From contig JAFZUD010000002.1 of assembly GCA_017618495.1 (NCBI GenBank), forward strand, positions 1 through 9,046: 9,046 nucleotides of DNA, given 5' to 3'. Source of the stretch: Bacilli bacterium (GTDB lineage Bacteria; Bacillota_I; Bacilli_A; RFN20; CAG-826). The notes under the pieces were generated by a model. It did not search any database. It saw only the letters and a program-made list of their open reading frames with translations, and had not been told where the DNA came from. The position numbers were made by a program, and so were the translations under genes. Below are positions 6,446 to 9,046 of this stretch, in pieces. How positions within the stretch are numbered: position 1 is the first letter of the stretch; every line of letters begins with the position of its first letter.

Positions 6446-7738
6446 TTAGCGTTCGACAGTGAGCTCGCCCGCTTTTTTGAGAGCGGTCTTTGTGACGATA
6501 GGTCCGACAAGCTCATAGACAAGCGTGGAGGTGAGGATGATGGCCACAACCATCGCTCCAAGGAGAGGGTTGCCATTAGGTCCGCTTAAGATTGCGCCAG
6601 CGGTCGTTGATAAACCGATCGCGACACCGGCTTGTGGGATGAGACAAAAGCCAAGGTATTTCTTGACGGTTGGCTCAGCTCTAGAGATGGACGCACCGCT
6701 AAAGGCGCCAACCCATTTGCCAGCGGCTCTGAATACGACATAGGCTAAGGCGATAAGAAGAACGATAAGTCCATTCTCACCAGCGAAGATGGTTAAGTTG
6801 AGGTTAGCACCGCTGATGATGAAGAAGAGCATGTATATCGGGGTGGTGAACCTATCAAGGAACTCGAAGGTCTTAACGCTGTCTTTCCTTATGTTGACGT
6901 AGATAGCGCCCGCAGTCATGCAGGTAAGCAAGGAGCTAAGTTCCATGTTGCCCATGAAGTCTTGCTTGAATAGGTAATAAAGACCAATGGAAGCGAAGAC
7001 GACAAAGATGATCCAACCGGTTCTGTTTCCTCTTGAGCGGAAGAAATGGCAAGCGAAGGACATCGCAAAGCCAAGGACCGTGCCTATCGCTAAGGAGATA
7101 AGGATCTCAAGGAGAGGCTTAGCGAACATCTCATAGGTGTTGAAGGAGCTGCCTGTTGCCATAGCCTCGGCAATCTGGAAAAGGACGGCGAAGAGGATAA
7201 GAGCGGCCGCATCATCAAGAGCGACGACTGGAAGTAAGGTATCGGTGACAGGTCCTTTTGCGCGGTATTGCTTAACGACCATAAGGGTCGCTGCTGGAGC
7301 GGTTGCCGCTGCGATCGCGCCTAAGGTAAGAACCAAAGGAAGAGGAATCTTGTCTGGCCAGATGAAGTAGGCAACAAGAAGAGCGGCAATAACCAATAAG
7401 GAAGCGCATAAAGCCTCAAGGACAGTGATGACAAGAACCTTTTTACCAACCGCTTTGAGGGTGTTCTTCTTAAAAGAAGCGCCTACCGAGAAAGCAATGA
7501 ACCCGAGAGCGACGTTATTGACCCATCCGAGGTCTTGAACATACTGAGCAACCGGACCATTCCCGGCGTTAAGGAAATCAAAACCGTTGAAGAAGAGTCC
7601 AAAAACAAAAGGACCCATGATGATGCCGGTTATGATGTAGCCGGTGACAAACGGCATCTTGATGATCTTCATGAGTCTTGTGGAAAGAAGACCCACGAGG
7701 ACGATTGCCGCTGCGTAAAGAAAAATGAAACCGTCCAT
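6446..7738 (-). CDS. CPA2-type monovalent cation/proton antiporter
   Basis: This 430-residue protein has 12-13 hydrophobic helices and belongs to the Na+/H+ exchanger family. It would exchange protons for Na+ or K+ across the cytoplasmic membrane. The discontinuous-helix motif TAPAA (146-150) and the paired aspartates Asp175-Asp176 in VVALDDAAAL are the ion-binding core; a DD pair is typical of electrogenic members. FRAAGKWVGA (336-345) carries the conserved basic residues, and LIPQAGVAIGL (366-376) is also family-typical. It stops shortly after the last helix, with no C-terminal RCK/TrkA-N or other cytoplasmic domain, so regulation may come from the small protein encoded just upstream. The start codon overlaps that gene's stop (TAATG), with GAAGGT 8 bases before it. 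Na+ versus K+ specificity cannot be read from the sequence. Confidence 0.9.
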   Translation of the reverse strand: MDGFIFLYAAAIVLVGLLSTRLMKIIKMPFVTGYIITGIIMGPFVFGLFFNGFDFLNAGNGPVAQYVQDLGWVNNVALGFIAFSVGASFKKNTLKAVGKKVLVITVLEALCASLLVIAALLVAYFIWPDKIPLPLVLTLGAIAAATAPAATLMVVKQYRAKGPVTDTLLPVVALDDAAALILFAVLFQIAEAMATGSSFNTYEMFAKPLLEILISLAIGTVLGFAMSFACHFFRSRGNRTGWIIFVVFASIGLYYLFKQDFMGNMELSSLLTCMTAGAIYVNIRKDSVKTFEFLDRFTTPIYMLFFIISGANLNLTIFAGENGLIVLLIALAYVVFRAAGKWVGAFSGASISRAEPTVKKYLGFCLIPQAGVAIGLSTTAGAILSGPNGNPLLGAMVVAIILTSTLVYELVGPIVTKTALKKAGELTVER

Positions 7739-8070
7739 TAGAAGCTACCTTCGTAATCATCAAGAGGGAGGCTGAAGAAGGCTCCTTTGACGGTTTTGAA
7801 ATCATCGGTGCATTTGCGGATAGCGTCTTTGAGAACATCGATATCCTTCTCATCGACGATGAAGAGGGAGAGGGTGGACTCTTTTTTATTGTCGGCTTCC
7901 CAGTTGGCAAGGGAGAAGAAGTGCCTCTCCTCTGGGAGCATATCATCGAAGGCGTGCCTGAGAGAGGCTCCTCCGACAAGTGTTCCGTTATATCCCTCGG
8001 AACGGATTTCTTCGAGGGCGTTTATAGCCGGTTGGCCGTTTTCAAGAAAGAGAAATAATACACGTTTCAT
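7738..8070 (-). CDS. Small PII-like (ferredoxin-fold) putative regulator of the antiporter
   Basis: This is a 110-residue cytoplasmic protein I do not recognise by a diagnostic motif. Its pattern suggests a beta-alpha-beta-beta-alpha-beta fold like PII/GlnB or CutA: strand KRVLFLFLE (2-10), helix INALEEIRSEG (16-26), strand GTLVGG (29-34), a polar loop of about 30 residues where PII has its T-loop, strand TLSLFIVD (66-73), helix KDIDVLKDAIRKC (75-87), and strand AFFSLPLD (97-104). The length matches PII proteins (about 112 residues). PII-family proteins such as GlnK and SbtB bind and control the transporter encoded beside them, and this gene is translationally coupled to an antiporter, so that role is inferred. 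The start at 8070 is chosen over ATG 8076 from the ribosome-site spacing. An ACT-like or unrelated ferredoxin fold is possible. Confidence 0.75.
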   Translation of the reverse strand: MKRVLFLFLENGQPAINALEEIRSEGYNGTLVGGASLRHAFDDMLPEERHFFSLANWEADNKKESTLSLFIVDEKDIDVLKDAIRKCTDDFKTVKGAFFSLPLDDYEGSF

Positions 8071-8079
8071 AAACATTCA

Positions 8080-8085
8080 CCTTTC
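8080..8085 (-). promoter_or_regulatory. Ribosome binding site deciding the PII-like start
   Basis: GAAAGG on the minus strand (8085-8080) lies 9 bases before ATG 8070 but only 3 bases before ATG 8076. The downstream ATG is therefore the likely start. Confidence 0.7.
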
Positions 8086-8094
8086 GACACATGC

Positions 8095-8124
8095 ATTATA
8101 GGCTCATTAACACTGATGTGTTAT
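8095..8124 (-). promoter_or_regulatory. Promoter and overlapping palindrome of the PII-like/antiporter operon
   Basis: On the minus strand a perfect TATAAT (8100-8095) follows ATAACA (8124-8119) after 18 bases. Transcription would start near 8088, about 18 bases before the ATG. The perfect palindrome TAACACTGATGTGTTA (8108-8123) covers the -35 and part of the spacer, a normal place for a repressor operator. Confidence 0.5.
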
Positions 8125-8360
8125 CTTTCGCTTAAAAGATGAATGCCCACTGCAATCCGAAAAGAACAAAATCGTCATATTTTTTAAATTCACTGTCATA
8201 GAATTACAAGCAAAAAACATATTTGGACAAAATGTATAAAAACTAGCTATAGTGCAATATTTAGAGTTTATCGTGCTTTTTATTTCGCTTTTGTAGCATT
8301 TTATAATCGAAAATTTCAGCCCCTGTGAATAGCAAGAAAGACAATTTTCTATTTGCGACA

Positions 8361-8410
8361 AATCGGTATCACTTTAGTGATATCGGTTAAGCAAGGGGGC
8401 TCTTTGCTAA
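8361..8410 (+). promoter_or_regulatory. 28-bp palindrome plus adjacent hairpin upstream of the GH3 gene
   Basis: Bases 8361-8388 form an imperfect 28-bp palindrome whose arms agree at 11 of 13 positions around a TT centre; the two mismatches are G-U compatible. Its core is TATCACTTTAGTGATA (8367-8382). A second inverted repeat follows at 8387-8410, TTAAGCAAGG against CTTTGCTAA with one bulged A. It could be a protein operator, a pair of leader RNA hairpins, or both. A weak promoter-like TTGCGA (8353-8358) with TAGTGA (8375-8380) overlaps it. Confidence 0.45.
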
Positions 8411-8429
8411 CCTAACACATATCCAAAAA

Positions 8430-8435
8430 GAAAGG
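8430..8435 (+). promoter_or_regulatory. Ribosome binding site of the GH3 gene
   Basis: GAAAGG lies 8 bases before the ATG at 8444 and supports that start. Confidence 0.8.
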
Positions 8436-8443
8436 AAAAACAA

Positions 8444-9046
8444 ATGGGAAAACTATCTTCCTTATCAGGCAAGGAAAGAACTAGACTTATCGTTTCAGTT
8501 GCTTGCTTGCCTGTGATTGCTGCTGCTGGTGTTGCATTAGTGATCGGTAACAGCTGGGCCTTCGGTGATGGCGCCAGCACCATGAATACCTATCTCACGA
8601 CCCCAGCCCCAGCCGACACGAGCGCAATGACCCGCTCATCGTCCGGCATGGGTGACGAGCTCGCCGTCGAAGTCGAAGGCGAAGGCATCGTCATGCTTGA
8701 GAACAACGGCACTCTTCCACTCAGCAAAGACACCGTTAAAAAGGTCAACGTTTTCGGACATGGCTCCGTCGACTGGTACATCATGTCCTCCGGTTCCGAG
8801 ATGGTCGGAACAAAAGGCCACAAGTCTTATGACTTCAACAGCGCTCTCGAAAAGAGAGGCATCGAAGTCAACCCAAATCTTCCTGCCTACTACAAGGATT
8901 GGCACAAGGCTGAAGGCGATTCCAACACCATCATGACCTCGCTTGACAGCTACTTCGTCATCCGCGAGCCATCCTTAGAAGTCGATTCTAAGTATCAGGA
9001 ACTCTACGAAGAGGCCAAAGCTTACAGTGACACCGCCTTCTTCGTC
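8444..9046 (+). CDS. Membrane-anchored GH3-family glycosidase, inverted domain order (5' part only)
   Basis: The first 201 codons of a gene that runs off the window. A short basic N-terminus is followed by a hydrophobic segment (residues about 14-36) that looks like a signal anchor or uncleaved signal peptide. After a Ser/Thr/Pro/Ala-rich linker, residues 78-106 (EGEGIVMLENNGTLPLSK and following) match the start of the GH3 C-terminal domain, normally written EGIVLLKN-x-LPL. In ordinary GH3 enzymes this domain comes after the catalytic barrel; here it comes first, as in the inverted beta-glucosidases of Ruminococcus albus and Butyrivibrio fibrisolvens. The catalytic barrel should lie beyond the window, so activity cannot be confirmed. 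The likely role is extracellular cleavage of beta-linked oligosaccharides; the substrate is unknown. Codons are strongly C-ending, as in nrdD. Confidence 0.8.
   Translation, partial: MGKLSSLSGKERTRLIVSVACLPVIAAAGVALVIGNSWAFGDGASTMNTYLTTPAPADTSAMTRSSSGMGDELAVEVEGEGIVMLENNGTLPLSKDTVKKVNVFGHGSVDWYIMSSGSEMVGTKGHKSYDFNSALEKRGIEVNPNLPAYYKDWHKAEGDSNTIMTSLDSYFVIREPSLEVDSKYQELYEEAKAYSDTAFFV

Larger units (their letters stand above)
8071..8443. other. AT-rich divergent intergenic region
   Basis: This 373-bp spacer separates the minus-strand antiporter operon from the plus-strand GH3 gene. It holds the operon promoter and palindrome (8095-8124), a middle AT-rich part with possible plus-strand promoters (TTGGAC 8223-8228 with TATAGT 8248-8253 at a long 19-base spacing, and TATAAT at 8302-8307 without a good -35), then a large palindrome and a second hairpin (8361-8410) and the GH3 ribosome binding site. 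An 84-codon minus-strand frame at 8107-8361 has an unlikely Cys/Ser-rich product and is not called. Confidence 0.65.

Noticed and set aside
7578..7979. 133-codon minus-strand frame crossing the PII-like and antiporter genes
   Set aside because: Out of frame with two well-supported coupled genes, and Ser/Pro-rich low-quality product.
8107..8361. 84-codon minus-strand frame in the divergent spacer
   Set aside because: Cys/Ser/Phe-rich product with no recognisable motif, and it runs into the promoter of the antiporter operon.
8483..8506. Lipoprotein signal (Cys21) in the GH3 protein
   Set aside because: The residues before the Cys (SVA) are a poor lipobox, and the hydrophobic stretch continues about 15 residues past the Cys; a signal anchor fits better.

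Overview
The window reads as a chromosomal segment from an anaerobic low-to-mid-GC Firmicute, probably an uncultured gut member of Bacilli/Erysipelotrichia or a Mollicutes-related lineage. This placement is inferred. It rests on the oxygen-sensitive class III ribonucleotide reductase, AG-rich Shine-Dalgarno sites and AT-rich spacers. All three stop codons end genes here (TGA ends nrdD and nrdG), so the code is standard, not the Mycoplasma code. No rRNA, tRNA, CRISPR array, transposase or phage gene was seen.

Region 1 (1-4319) is an anaerobic dNTP-synthesis module. A promoter and a possibly structured leader precede nrdD, a class III reductase fused to a C-terminal glutaredoxin/NrdH-like domain. 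It overlaps a thioredoxin-reductase-like flavoprotein by 11 bases. The radical-SAM activase nrdG lies on the opposite strand, and its 3' end overlaps the flavoprotein gene by 10 bases. The flavoprotein keeps its FAD motifs and redox CAVC but has lost the usual NADPH-binding residues. The set suggests a chain flavoprotein -> fused redoxin -> NrdD, possibly fed by ferredoxin instead of NADPH or formate. This is the most interesting system in the window.

Region 2 (4273-6398): nrdG and rarA diverge from a 46-bp gap holding back-to-back promoter elements and no Shine-Dalgarno sites, so both mRNAs look leaderless. After rarA, a 42-bp gap carries a complete promoter placed to give a leaderless transcript of a YhhN-family membrane protein (putative lysoplasmalogenase).

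Region 3 (6402-8124, minus strand): a two-gene operon encodes a small protein that looks PII-like, translationally coupled to a CPA2-type cation/proton antiporter. It converges on the YhhN gene across one bidirectional terminator.

Region 4 (8071-9046): a 373-bp AT-rich divergent spacer holds two related palindromes, one beside each transcription unit, followed by tandem hairpins. It leads to the 5' part of a membrane-anchored GH3-family glycosidase with inverted domain order; that gene runs off the window.
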